Of a stretch of DNA of 64,000 nt, positions 34,414 through 42,455 are shown one piece after another; the stretch's first letter is position 1, and every line of letters begins with the position of its first letter. The position numbers and the translations under genes were made by a program. The notes below the pieces were generated by a model. It had not been told where the DNA came from. It was given only the letters and a program-made list of their open reading frames with translations, and ran no database searches. Source of the DNA: Streptomyces reniochalinae (lineage in GTDB: Bacteria > Actinomycetota > Actinomycetes > Streptomycetales > Streptomycetaceae); contig NZ_QOIM01000037.1 of assembly GCF_003323735.1 (NCBI RefSeq), positions 301,401 through 365,400 on the forward strand. The letters are read 5' to 3'.

Positions 34414-34926
34414 ATGGATACAACCGCCCTTCTCGACGATGCCTTCACGAGGGTGAACGGCGAGGTCCACGCCGCGCTCGACGGCATCCGGAACACGTAT
34501 CTGACCGAGCGGATCGATCCGGGCGCGAACACCGTCGCCTGGCTGGTCTGGCACCTGACGCGGGTGCAGGACGACCACGTCGCGGACGCCGCGGGCAGCG
34601 AGCAGGTCTGGCACGCACAGGGGTTCGAGGAGCGGTTCGGGCTGCCCCTCGACGCGGACGACACGGGTTTCGGCCACTCGCCCGAGGACGTGGCGGCCGT
34701 ACGGGTGGATTCGCCGGAGCCTCTGATCGCCTACCACGACGCCGTCCACCAGCGCACTCGCGAGTATCTGGGCACTTTGAGTTCCCAGTCGCTGGGCCGG
34801 ATCGTCGATGACGCGTGGGACCCGCCGGTCTCCCTCGGGGTACGCCTCGTGAGCGTCATCGGCGACACGATGCAGCACGTCGGGCAGGCGGCCTTCCTGC
34901 GCGGCGTGCTGGAGCGTCGCGGCTGA
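34414..34926 (+). CDS. DinB-family mycothiol transferase (DUF664)
   Basis: 170 residues. LDDAFTRVNGEVHAALDGI, NTVAWLVWHLTRVQDDHVADA and VSVIGDTMQHVGQAAFLRGVL carry the three-histidine metal site of DinB proteins (His in WHLTR, DDHV, QHVGQ). The DUF664 branch includes bacillithiol/mycothiol S-transferases that detoxify electrophiles. ATG 34414 lies seven bases after TAAGGT, fitting a leaderless transcript; the in-frame ATG 34390 is upstream of that box. Confidence 0.8.
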   Translation: MDTTALLDDAFTRVNGEVHAALDGIRNTYLTERIDPGANTVAWLVWHLTRVQDDHVADAAGSEQVWHAQGFEERFGLPLDADDTGFGHSPEDVAAVRVDSPEPLIAYHDAVHQRTREYLGTLSSQSLGRIVDDAWDPPVSLGVRLVSVIGDTMQHVGQAAFLRGVLERRG

Positions 34927-35029
34927 CGGCCGCACCCGGCCGCCGGGAGTACGACGACGGCGGAAGACACCGAGCGACAGACAAGCGCAGAACCGAGCGA
35001 CAGACAAGAGCAGAAGAGAGGCGCGCCCC

Positions 35030-35629
35030 GTGATCCCCCAGCGCACCGCGACCAGCTCGACCCTCACCCTGCACGTCAACGACACCGCGCACGCCGTCAC
35101 CGTCGACCACCGCGCCACCCTCCTGGACGTGCTGCGTGAACACCTGGATCTCACCGGCAGCAAGAAGGGCTGCGACCACGGTCAGTGCGGCGCCTGCACG
35201 GTGCTGTTGGAGGGGCGCCGCGCCAACAGCTGCCTGTTGCTGGCGGTGGCCCACGACGGCGCGCACGTCACCACCGTCGAGGGCCTGGGCGACGAGGAGC
35301 GCCCGCACCCGCTCCAGCAGGCGTTCCACGAGCGTGACGCCTTCCAGTGCGGTTACTGCACGCCGGGACAGATCGTCTCGGGCGTCGGCATGCTGTGCGA
35401 GGCGGCCGAGGGCCATCCGTCGCACGCGACGCCCGCCGAGGCGCTCGGCCACTCCACCGGGGCGCCGGCGCGGCTGAACCGCGACGAGATCCGCGAACGC
35501 ATGAGCGGCAACATCTGCCGCTGCGGCGCCTACCCGCACATCGTGGAGGCGCTGGAGGACGTGGCCGAGGACGGCAGCCAGGCCCAGCGGGCCCAGCGGG
35601 CCCCGCGTGGCAGCGAGGTGCCGGCGTGA
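35030..35629 (+). CDS. paoA: Aldehyde oxidase 2Fe-2S subunit (PaoA/YagT-like)
   Basis: 199 residues with both iron-sulfur clusters of the xanthine oxidase family: plant-type cluster Cys48, Cys53, Cys56, Cys68 (GCDHGQCGACTVLL) and helical cluster Cys107/Cys110 (FQCGYCTPGQ) with Cys163/Cys165 (NICRCGAY). It carries electrons from the molybdenum centre to the FAD subunit. No twin-arginine signal is visible, unlike E. coli PaoA, so this complex should be cytoplasmic. GTG 35030 is the start; the FAD subunit overlaps its stop (GTGA). Confidence 0.9.
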   Translation: MIPQRTATSSTLTLHVNDTAHAVTVDHRATLLDVLREHLDLTGSKKGCDHGQCGACTVLLEGRRANSCLLLAVAHDGAHVTTVEGLGDEERPHPLQQAFHERDAFQCGYCTPGQIVSGVGMLCEAAEGHPSHATPAEALGHSTGAPARLNRDEIRERMSGNICRCGAYPHIVEALEDVAEDGSQAQRAQRAPRGSEVPA

Positions 35630-36633
35630 GGCCCTTCACCTTCGAGCGGGCCGCCAGCCCCGAGCAGGCCGTCTCCGCGTTCGCCGCCCAGCCCCGCGCC
35701 CGCTATCTGGCGGGCGGCACCAACCTGGTGGACCTGATGAAGCTCGGCGTCGAGACGCCCGAGCACTTGATCGACGTCTCCAGGCTGCCGCTGAACGAGG
35801 TGGCGACGACCCAGGAGGGCGGCCTGCGGATCGGCGCGAACGTGCGCAACAGCGACCTGGCCGCGCACCCGGCGGTCTGCCGCACGTATCCGGCGCTCTC
35901 GCAGGCGCTGCTGGCCGGCGCTTCGGGCCAGCTGCGCAACCTGGCCACGACCGGCGGAAACCTCCTCCAGCGCACCCGCTGCCCCTACTTCCAGGACACC
36001 TCGGCGCCCTGCAACAAGCGCGAGCCCGGCACCGGCTGCTCGGCGCGCGAGGGCGCCAACCGCGACATGGCGGTGCTGGGGTACTCGGAGCACTGCGTGG
36101 CCACCCACCCCTCCGACATGGCCGTGGCGATGGCCGCCTACGACGCCGAGGTCGAGGTGCTGGGCCCCGAGGGGGCGCGGACGGTGCCGGCCGCCGAGTT
36201 CCACCGGCTGCCCGGCGACACCCCCGAGCAGGACACGGTGCTGCGCCCCGGTGAGCTGATCTCCCACGTGACGCTGGGGCCGCCGCCCGAGGGGGCGCGC
36301 GCCGCCTACCGCAAGGCGCGCGACCGCGCCTCGTACGCGTTCGCGCTGGCCTCCGCCGCCGCGGTACTGGCCGTGGACGAAGGCGGCACCGTCCGGCACG
36401 CCGCGCTGGCCTTCGGCGGGCTGGCGCACCGGCCGTGGCGGGCCCGCAGGGCCGAGGAGGCGCTGATCGGCGCGCGGGCCGACGCCCAGAGCGTGGGGCG
36501 CGCCGTGGACGCGGAACTGGCGGCGGCCAGGCCGCTGTCCGAGAACGCCTTCAAGGTGCCGCTGGCCCGCAGCCTGGCGGTCACCCTCTTCACCCGTCTC
36601 GCCGAGAACCCGACCAGCCCCGCAGGGACGTGA
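35626..36633 (+). CDS. paoB: Aldehyde oxidase FAD subunit with 4Fe-4S cluster (PaoB/YagS-like)
   Basis: 335 residues. FAD-binding loops RYLAGGTNLVDLMK and GNLLQRTRCPYF. Between the FAD loops lies an insert with Cys119, Cys129, Cys138 and Cys157 (CNKREPGTGCSAREG), the arrangement that holds the extra 4Fe-4S cluster known in E. coli PaoB and 4-hydroxybenzoyl-CoA reductase. C-terminal CO-dehydrogenase flavoprotein-type domain (about 220-330). GTG 35626 is coupled to paoA. Confidence 0.9.
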   Translation: MRPFTFERAASPEQAVSAFAAQPRARYLAGGTNLVDLMKLGVETPEHLIDVSRLPLNEVATTQEGGLRIGANVRNSDLAAHPAVCRTYPALSQALLAGASGQLRNLATTGGNLLQRTRCPYFQDTSAPCNKREPGTGCSAREGANRDMAVLGYSEHCVATHPSDMAVAMAAYDAEVEVLGPEGARTVPAAEFHRLPGDTPEQDTVLRPGELISHVTLGPPPEGARAAYRKARDRASYAFALASAAAVLAVDEGGTVRHAALAFGGLAHRPWRARRAEEALIGARADAQSVGRAVDAELAAARPLSENAFKVPLARSLAVTLFTRLAENPTSPAGT

Positions 36634-36638
36634 GGACG

Positions 36639-38711
36639 ATGGCCGTGACCGAGACCACCGAGGGCGTCCTGGGGGCGCCCGCACTGCGCCGCGAGGGCCG
36701 GGCCAAGGTCACCGGGACCGCGCGCTACGCCACCGAGCACACGCCGCCGGCCTGCGCCTACGGCTGGCCGGTGGCCGCGACCGTGGCGCACGGCCGGGTC
36801 ACCGGCATCGAGGACGGGGAGGCGCTGGCGATCCCCGGCGCGCTGGCCGTCCTCACCCACGAGAACGCGCCGCGCCTGGTCGAGCCCGACGACCCCACGC
36901 TCTTCCTGTTGCAGAACGACCGGGTGCCGCACCGCGGCTGGTACGTGGCGCTGGCCGTCGCCGAGACGCTGGAGGCGGCGCGCGAGATGGCGCGGACCGT
37001 CCGCGTCGGCTACGACGAAGAGCCGCACGACGTGCTCGTCGCTGCCGACCACCCCGACCTGTACCACCCGGAGTGGGCCAACGGGGGTTACCCGGGCGAC
37101 CAGCACAGCGGCGACTTCGAGAGCGCGTACGCGGCGGCCCCGCACCAACTGGACGCCACCTACGGCATCACCCCGCTGCACAACCACCCCATGGAGCCGC
37201 ACGCCTCCACCGCGCTGTGGGAGGCCGGGCACCTGATCGCCTACGACTCCAGCCAGGGCGCCAGCACGGTCTGCCAGGTGCTCGCCGCCATGTTCGACAT
37301 CGAGGAGAAGCAGGTCACCGTCGTCGCCGAACACGTCGGTGGCGGCTTCGGCTCCAAGGGCACCCCGCGTCCCCCCGTCGTCCTCGCGGCGATGGGCGCC
37401 CAGCACACCGGACGCCCCGTCAAGCTCGCGCTGCCGCGCCGCGAGATGCCCGCCGTCGTCGGGCACCGCGCCCCCACCGTCCAGCGGCTGCGGCTGGGCG
37501 CCCGCGACGACGGCACGCTCACCGCCCTCCAGCACGACGTGGCCACCCACACCTCCACCATCAAGGAGTTCGTGGAGCAGGCCGCCGTGCCCTCCCGCGT
37601 CATGTACGGCGCCGACGGCATCCGCACAGGGCACCGCGTGGTCCGGCTCGACGTGCCCACCCCCTCGTGGATGCGGGCACCCGGCGAGGCCCCCGGCATG
37701 TACGCGCTGGAGTGCGCCATGGACGAGCTGTCCTTCTCCCTCGGCCTCGACCCGGTCGAGCTGCGGCTGCGCAACATCCCGGAGACCGAGCCCGAGAGCG
37801 GCAAACCCTTCAGCAGCCACCACCTCGCCGACTGCCTGCGCGAGGGCGCGCGCCGCTTCGGCTGGGAGCGCCGCGATCCGCGCCCGGCCGCCCGGCGCGA
37901 GGGGGACCTGCTGCTGGGCACCGGCGTGGCCGCCTCCACCTATCCGGTGATCGTCGCCCCCTCCACCGCTTCGGTGCAGTCCATGGGCGACGGCACCTAC
38001 CACGTGCGGGTCAACGCCACCGACATCGGTACCGGAGCGCGCACCGTGCTGGCCCAGGTCGCGGCCCAGGAGCTGGGCGTCGCGCTGGACGCCGTCCGTA
38101 TCGACGTCGGCAGCAGCGACCTGCCGCAGGCGCCGCTGGCCGGCGGCTCCTCCGGTACCGCCTCCTGGGGCTGGGCCGTGCACAAGGCGTGCCGTGAGCT
38201 GCGCGAGTCGGACGGCAGCATCGTCACCGTCGACACCACCTCGGACGTGGAGGCGCAGGAGGACTACGCGCGGCACGCCTTCGGCGCGATCTTCGCCGAG
38301 GTCTCCGCCGACACGGTCACCGGCGAGGTGCGGGTACGCAGGATGCTGGGCGTCTTCGCCGCGGGACGCATTCTCAACGCCCGTACGGCGCGCTCCCAGT
38401 TCATCGGCGGCATGACGATGGGGCTGGGCATGGCGCTGACCGAGCACAGCAGCCTCGACGCCCGGCTCGGCGGTTTCGTCCAGAAGGACCTGGCGAGTTA
38501 CCACGTCCCCGCGAACGCGGACGTCCCCGACATCGACGCGCACTGGATCGAGGAGCACGATCCGCACCTCAACCCGGTCGGCGGCAAGGGCATCGGCGAG
38601 ATCGGCATTGTCGGCTCCCCCGCCGCGATCGCCAACGCCGTGCACCACGCCACGGGACGGCGTCTCCGCGACCTTCCGCTGACGCCCGACCGGGTGGGGG
38701 TGCTGGGGTGA
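36639..38711 (+). CDS. paoC: Molybdopterin-binding subunit of aldehyde oxidase (PaoC/YagR-like)
   Basis: 690 residues. Xanthine-oxidase large-subunit motifs: GAPALRREGRAKVTGTARYATEH, the molybdopterin loop VAEHVGGGFGSKG, MRAPGEAPGMYALECAMDELS, ATDIGTGARTVLAQVAAQELG and, near the C-terminus, the catalytic glutamate in GGKGIGEIGIVG. It oxidises aldehydes (probably aromatic) to acids with water as oxygen donor. ATG 36639 follows paoB by five bases with GAGGA before it. No MoCD-inserting XdhC-type maturation gene is in the operon here. Confidence 0.9.
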   Translation: MAVTETTEGVLGAPALRREGRAKVTGTARYATEHTPPACAYGWPVAATVAHGRVTGIEDGEALAIPGALAVLTHENAPRLVEPDDPTLFLLQNDRVPHRGWYVALAVAETLEAAREMARTVRVGYDEEPHDVLVAADHPDLYHPEWANGGYPGDQHSGDFESAYAAAPHQLDATYGITPLHNHPMEPHASTALWEAGHLIAYDSSQGASTVCQVLAAMFDIEEKQVTVVAEHVGGGFGSKGTPRPPVVLAAMGAQHTGRPVKLALPRREMPAVVGHRAPTVQRLRLGARDDGTLTALQHDVATHTSTIKEFVEQAAVPSRVMYGADGIRTGHRVVRLDVPTPSWMRAPGEAPGMYALECAMDELSFSLGLDPVELRLRNIPETEPESGKPFSSHHLADCLREGARRFGWERRDPRPAARREGDLLLGTGVAASTYPVIVAPSTASVQSMGDGTYHVRVNATDIGTGARTVLAQVAAQELGVALDAVRIDVGSSDLPQAPLAGGSSGTASWGWAVHKACRELRESDGSIVTVDTTSDVEAQEDYARHAFGAIFAEVSADTVTGEVRVRRMLGVFAAGRILNARTARSQFIGGMTMGLGMALTEHSSLDARLGGFVQKDLASYHVPANADVPDIDAHWIEEHDPHLNPVGGKGIGEIGIVGSPAAIANAVHHATGRRLRDLPLTPDRVGVLG

Positions 38712-38744
38712 GGGCTTGGCGGCTCGGTCGGCGCGGCGCTGTCC

Positions 38745-39347
38745 TCAGTCGTAGGCCGAGCCGTCCTCCATGGGGGCGGCGTAGCAGGCCAGGCGATGGT
38801 TGGTCTTGGCCGCGGCCTTGAGGATTCGCTCCAGGTCCTTGCGGACGTCCTGACCCTTCTTGGCGAAGGACTCCACCGTCACGTGCAGTTCGGTGTTCTC
38901 GTCCGGCTTCTTCTCCTCGGTGCACGGCAGGGCGGCTGCGGCCCCGCTCTGTGTGGACCAGCTCTCCTTGAAGCCGGACACCTTCCGCACCGGGTCGGAG
39001 GTGATGCGGTCGAGCGGGGAGGCGGCGTTCCGCTGCTTGACGCTCACTTGCAGGGCACGCTCCCCGTCGGCGTCGATGCGGCAGAGCGAGCTGTACTCAC
39101 CCTTCTTCCGCGTCACTTTCTGCCAGCCGCTCACGTCGTGGGACGTGGGGACCACGCGGTCCAGCACCGATGCGGACAGGCCGAGGAGAACCGTGTGACA
39201 GGTGTCCGCGGACACCTCGGAGAACTTCTTGGGCTCCTTCCGTTGCCAGAGGGCCCCGCCTGCCACCCCCGCCGCGACCAGAGCCACGGCGAGGACGGTG
39301 AGCAGGGTGTCGCGGAGCAGGCGTTTCGAAGGCATACGTCCTGTCAT
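38745..39347 (-). CDS. Membrane-anchored extracytoplasmic protein of the ESX-like cassette
   Basis: 200 residues. Basic N-terminus, one transmembrane anchor (about 12-33, LLTVLAVALVAAGVAGGALW), then an extracytoplasmic domain with four cysteines (DTCHTVLLG, SLCRIDADG, LPCTEEKK, LACYAAP), enough for two disulfides. ATG 39347 shares a base with the stop of the preceding WXG-type gene (TGATG), so both are translationally coupled. No family is recognised; a membrane partner or immunity-like role for the large protein is conceivable. Confidence 0.65.
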   Translation of the reverse strand: MTGRMPSKRLLRDTLLTVLAVALVAAGVAGGALWQRKEPKKFSEVSADTCHTVLLGLSASVLDRVVPTSHDVSGWQKVTRKKGEYSSLCRIDADGERALQVSVKQRNAASPLDRITSDPVRKVSGFKESWSTQSGAAAALPCTEEKKPDENTELHVTVESFAKKGQDVRKDLERILKAAAKTNHRLACYAAPMEDGSAYD

Positions 39348-41671
39348 CAGTCCGGTCGATCTGCGGGGAGGCTCTTGACCTGGTCCATGGACGAAAGGTG
39401 GGCGGCGCTGCTTTCCACGCTGTCCTTCGCCAGGCCGAAGCCCTCGTAGGTGAAGGTGTTCGCCCAGGCTACTGACGTGTCGACGCCGCGGTGCTTCTGG
39501 ATGGCCGCCAGGATCGCTTCGTTCGTCTTGATGTCCTGCTCGCGTTCCTGGTTGTACAGCCGTCCGGCGTAGGCGGCCTTCTCGGCTCCCTCGTTGTGGG
39601 AGAGTCCCGCGTCGATGTCGTTGGCCATCGCTCCTTCGGCGCCCACGGTCAGTGCACCGACCGTGGCACCCACCACCGGGTTGGGGAACCACTTCGCATA
39701 GGCGGTCGCGGCTGTCACGGCGCTGCCGAACCCGGTGTTGCCCCAGAGCCTGGCGCTGAGGGTCTGCTTCTCGAACGCCGCGTCTTCCGCGATGGCCCTG
39801 CTGATCACGGCCTCCTGCCGGCCGATGGTCAGCGTGCCGGTCGTCTCACCGGAGGTGCGCAGGATCTGCTGCACGGTCTCCTTGGGGGAGGCGTCGTACT
39901 TGATATCGGTGGTCAGCGCGTGCTCGAGCGCCTCCGCGGTGTACTTCTTCTGACCGTGAGTCATCGCGGCGTTGGCCTCCGGGTCCTGGCCGAGACCCAG
40001 AAGGAACTTGGTGGCGTCGAGATGGCTCACCTTGGCCTGCTCGCCGGACATGGGGAACAGCTGCTCGTCTCCCGACCCGTCGTGCAGCGCGCGGAAGAGG
40101 TCGGGGGTGTACTCGGCAGCCGCCCTTCCCAGCGGGTCGTGCATGCCGGGAGCGAGCTTGATGCCGTTGTCCTCCGCTGCGACGCCCTTGATGAGCTGCT
40201 GCATGACGTGCGCCTCGTCCTTGGTGTGGGACGGGTTGAGCGGGAGCTGAGCATCCCAGTCGTGGCCTGTCGTCGCCGAGGTGAGGGCGTGTCCGAGGGC
40301 TTCGCGGGGGCCCGTGGCTCCCTTGTTCGAGCCGTCTCCGGTCGGTTCCCCGTCCGGCAGCCACGTGCGCTCGCGGAGCAGGTAGTCGAAGTTGTCCTTG
40401 TCGTTGAAGAAGTCGGTCGAGGCCCCGGCGTTGTGACCGAGCGCTTCCAGGTAGCCCGTGAAGGGGTCCTCGCCCTTGTCGTTCTTCTCACCGATGTTGA
40501 GGAAGTCGTTGGGCATCCGCCCGTTGCTCAGCCACTTGCGGTGACCTTGGTCCTCCTCGCGCCCGCCGGGGCCGGTGAACGCCTTCTTGTCCGTCTCGAT
40601 GAGTTTCTCGCCGTAGTCGTGCAGGAAGTCCGAGTCCCACTTCCCGGTGCGCATGAGGTTGCTCATCACCTGGAAGCCGTAGGGCGGCTCCGCGTTGTAG
40701 GCACCAGCTGACGGGCCCATCCTCTTGTAGCCGAGGTCCAGGACGTCGTTCTTCCACTTGGCCATGCCCGGGGAGTCGGAGTGGCTGGCCAGCGCCAGGG
40801 TGTCCCCCAGGTTGTCCTGGAGCGCCGCGAGCTGCTTGGTGACCCCTTGCGGGCGCTTCTTGGGCTCGCTGAACGGCCCGTCGTCGTACTCGGGCTGAGC
40901 TGTCTTGTACCAGAAGTCCAGGATGCCCTTCGCGCCCTTGCGGGTGGCGAACTGCTCGGCGAAGTCGGCGTTGTGGGCGTTCTTGGCCAGGATGCCGTTG
41001 AACTTGGCGAGGAGTTTCGGGTCCTTTTTGAGGTCGTCGTCGCCGGCCAGTTTCAGCAGGGCGTCGACGTCCTCCTTCGTCTCTTTCCTGACGTCGACGA
41101 GGTGACCGGCGATGTCGTCGTTGAAGCCCTTGCCCGGCGGGTCGATCTGGAGAACGGTCTTCAGCGCGTGGTCAGCCTTGCTGGCGTCGGAGATCGCCTC
41201 GCGGATGCGGCGGTTGCACTCGTCGACCTTCTGCTGGAGCTTGTCGAAGTCGGGTATGTCGTCCTTGTGGCCCGGGAGGATGGAGACGGTGCCCTTGGCC
41301 TCGTCGAGCTTCAGGTAGTTCTTGCTTCCGTCCTTGGGCTCGGCGGTCACGGCCTTCTCGATGCCGCGGATCTCCTCCTGGGAGAACTCGAACGTCGCGA
41401 GGGCCTCCGACATATTGGTGCTGATCTTGGCCGCGAGTCCCGCGGCCTCGGACATCTGCCGGCGCACGCCGCCGAACTTCTTGAACGCTGCGCTCGCCGT
41501 CTCGCCGTACCAGCCGGACCTCTCCAGCGGGCTGGACACGGTGCGGCTGAAGGAGATGGCGACGCCATCGATTTTGCCGGGGAGCTTCTGCCACTTCTTG
41601 GCAGCCTCCCGCAGCGGCTCCAGATTGGCGTCGCGGATCGCGGTGTACTCGAGCTCAGGAGGGGTTGTCAT
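39347..41671 (-). CDS. Large WXG/ESX-like protein (DUF6571-type)
   Basis: 774 residues. The first 100 form helical hairpins with a WXG turn at W54-Y-G56 (RSGWYGETASAAFKKFGG), the hallmark of type VII secretion substrates. The remaining 650 residues are mixed helical, with repeated DPLGRAAAEYTPDLFRAL, LGQDPEANAAM and a Gly/Ala-rich segment (VVGATVGALTVGAEGAM) near the end. The layout is reminiscent of Streptomyces DUF6571 proteins. No toxin active site is recognisable. ATG 41671 lies nine bases after the upstream gene with GGAGC between. Its codon use is less GC-extreme than that of its neighbours. Confidence 0.7.
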   Translation of the reverse strand: MTTPPELEYTAIRDANLEPLREAAKKWQKLPGKIDGVAISFSRTVSSPLERSGWYGETASAAFKKFGGVRRQMSEAAGLAAKISTNMSEALATFEFSQEEIRGIEKAVTAEPKDGSKNYLKLDEAKGTVSILPGHKDDIPDFDKLQQKVDECNRRIREAISDASKADHALKTVLQIDPPGKGFNDDIAGHLVDVRKETKEDVDALLKLAGDDDLKKDPKLLAKFNGILAKNAHNADFAEQFATRKGAKGILDFWYKTAQPEYDDGPFSEPKKRPQGVTKQLAALQDNLGDTLALASHSDSPGMAKWKNDVLDLGYKRMGPSAGAYNAEPPYGFQVMSNLMRTGKWDSDFLHDYGEKLIETDKKAFTGPGGREEDQGHRKWLSNGRMPNDFLNIGEKNDKGEDPFTGYLEALGHNAGASTDFFNDKDNFDYLLRERTWLPDGEPTGDGSNKGATGPREALGHALTSATTGHDWDAQLPLNPSHTKDEAHVMQQLIKGVAAEDNGIKLAPGMHDPLGRAAAEYTPDLFRALHDGSGDEQLFPMSGEQAKVSHLDATKFLLGLGQDPEANAAMTHGQKKYTAEALEHALTTDIKYDASPKETVQQILRTSGETTGTLTIGRQEAVISRAIAEDAAFEKQTLSARLWGNTGFGSAVTAATAYAKWFPNPVVGATVGALTVGAEGAMANDIDAGLSHNEGAEKAAYAGRLYNQEREQDIKTNEAILAAIQKHRGVDTSVAWANTFTYEGFGLAKDSVESSAAHLSSMDQVKSLPADRPD

Positions 41672-41680
41672 CGTTGCTCC

Positions 41681-42214
41681 CTAGAAGTCGGGCTTGTCGC
41701 CGTCGACCGTCCGGGGAATGTACGGGCCGGGCATCGGCTCTGTCGTCCCATTGGCATAGGGGTGGTACAGCGGCCCCTGGATCGGCTTCACCCCGGAGGG
41801 CACCACCTTGTCGATCTCCGCCTTGCGCCGTACATCCTCCGCCTTGAAGGAGGTGGCAGCCGACCTGAGTGCCTTGGCGACTCCGGTGTAGAGGCCGTCC
41901 AAGTACTTCATCTGCTCGCGCCAGAGCTTCTGGAAATCCTTGAACGCCTCGTCGCTGGCGAACCCCTTCAAGGAGCCCGGCACTTGCTCGGTCTCCCGCA
42001 TGGTCTCGTTGTCCGTCTTCTGGAAGTCGTCACTGACCGTGTCCGCCTTGCCCGCGAACGTGCGGAGCACCTCCGCGGAGACGTTGAGGCCCTTCTCGCC
42101 GCCCTTTCCGCCGCCACCCTTGTCGCCGTCGCCTGCGCCGTTCAGCTGCATCGAAGTGGACTGCCGCGAGCGGGCGTCGGCGACCAAGCCTGCCCATTCC
42201 TGCCCGAAGGACAT
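41681..42214 (-). CDS. WXG100-superfamily-like small protein, first gene of the cassette
   Basis: 177 residues. Starts MSFGQEWAGLVADARSRQSTSMQLNG, followed by a Gly/Lys-rich linker, then two helices (LNVSAEVLRTFAGKADTVSDDF; FASDEAFKDFQKLWREQMKYLDGLYTGVAKALRSAATSFKAEDV) with FAS where WXG is usual, and a Pro-rich tail. Proteins of this layout precede large ESX-like proteins in many Streptomyces. ATG 42214 has GGGGGA upstream. Transcription should start just upstream, where two palindromes lie. Confidence 0.7.
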   Translation of the reverse strand: MSFGQEWAGLVADARSRQSTSMQLNGAGDGDKGGGGKGGEKGLNVSAEVLRTFAGKADTVSDDFQKTDNETMRETEQVPGSLKGFASDEAFKDFQKLWREQMKYLDGLYTGVAKALRSAATSFKAEDVRRKAEIDKVVPSGVKPIQGPLYHPYANGTTEPMPGPYIPRTVDGDKPDF

Positions 42215-42247
42215 GTGTTCCCCCCGCTTCCCTCGATGGACTTCCGT

Positions 42248-42278
42248 GTTCTTCGGAAGAACCTGTCTTCGAAAGAAC
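42248..42278. promoter_or_regulatory. Twin palindromic operators of the ESX-like cassette
   Basis: GTTCTTCGGAAGAAC (42248-42262, perfect 15-bp palindrome) and the related GTCTTCGAAAGAAC (42265-42278) lie 17 bp apart, 34 bp upstream of the first cassette gene. On the minus strand a TATAGG -10-like box (42284-42279) follows directly upstream, so a bound protein would block transcription. The remaining bases to 42455 show nothing recognisable. Confidence 0.55.
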
Positions 42279-42455
42279 CTATAAGAGACGCGGCGATGAC
42301 GCCTCCCCGCGATTCGAGGCCCGCACACGTGCAGTTCTTCCTTGACGCCGGCTCGGCAAACCGGTCGCCGGGTGCCGGTGACCGACCGTGGTGCCGCGCG
42401 GGTTCGAGCCTGCGCCCGCGTACCGCGCCCGCTGTCTCGCGATCAGAATCCGGCC

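Noticed and set aside
42385..42425. T-arm-like GGTTCGAGCC sequence
   Set aside because: No matching anticodon or acceptor stem could be built around it, so no tRNA is called.
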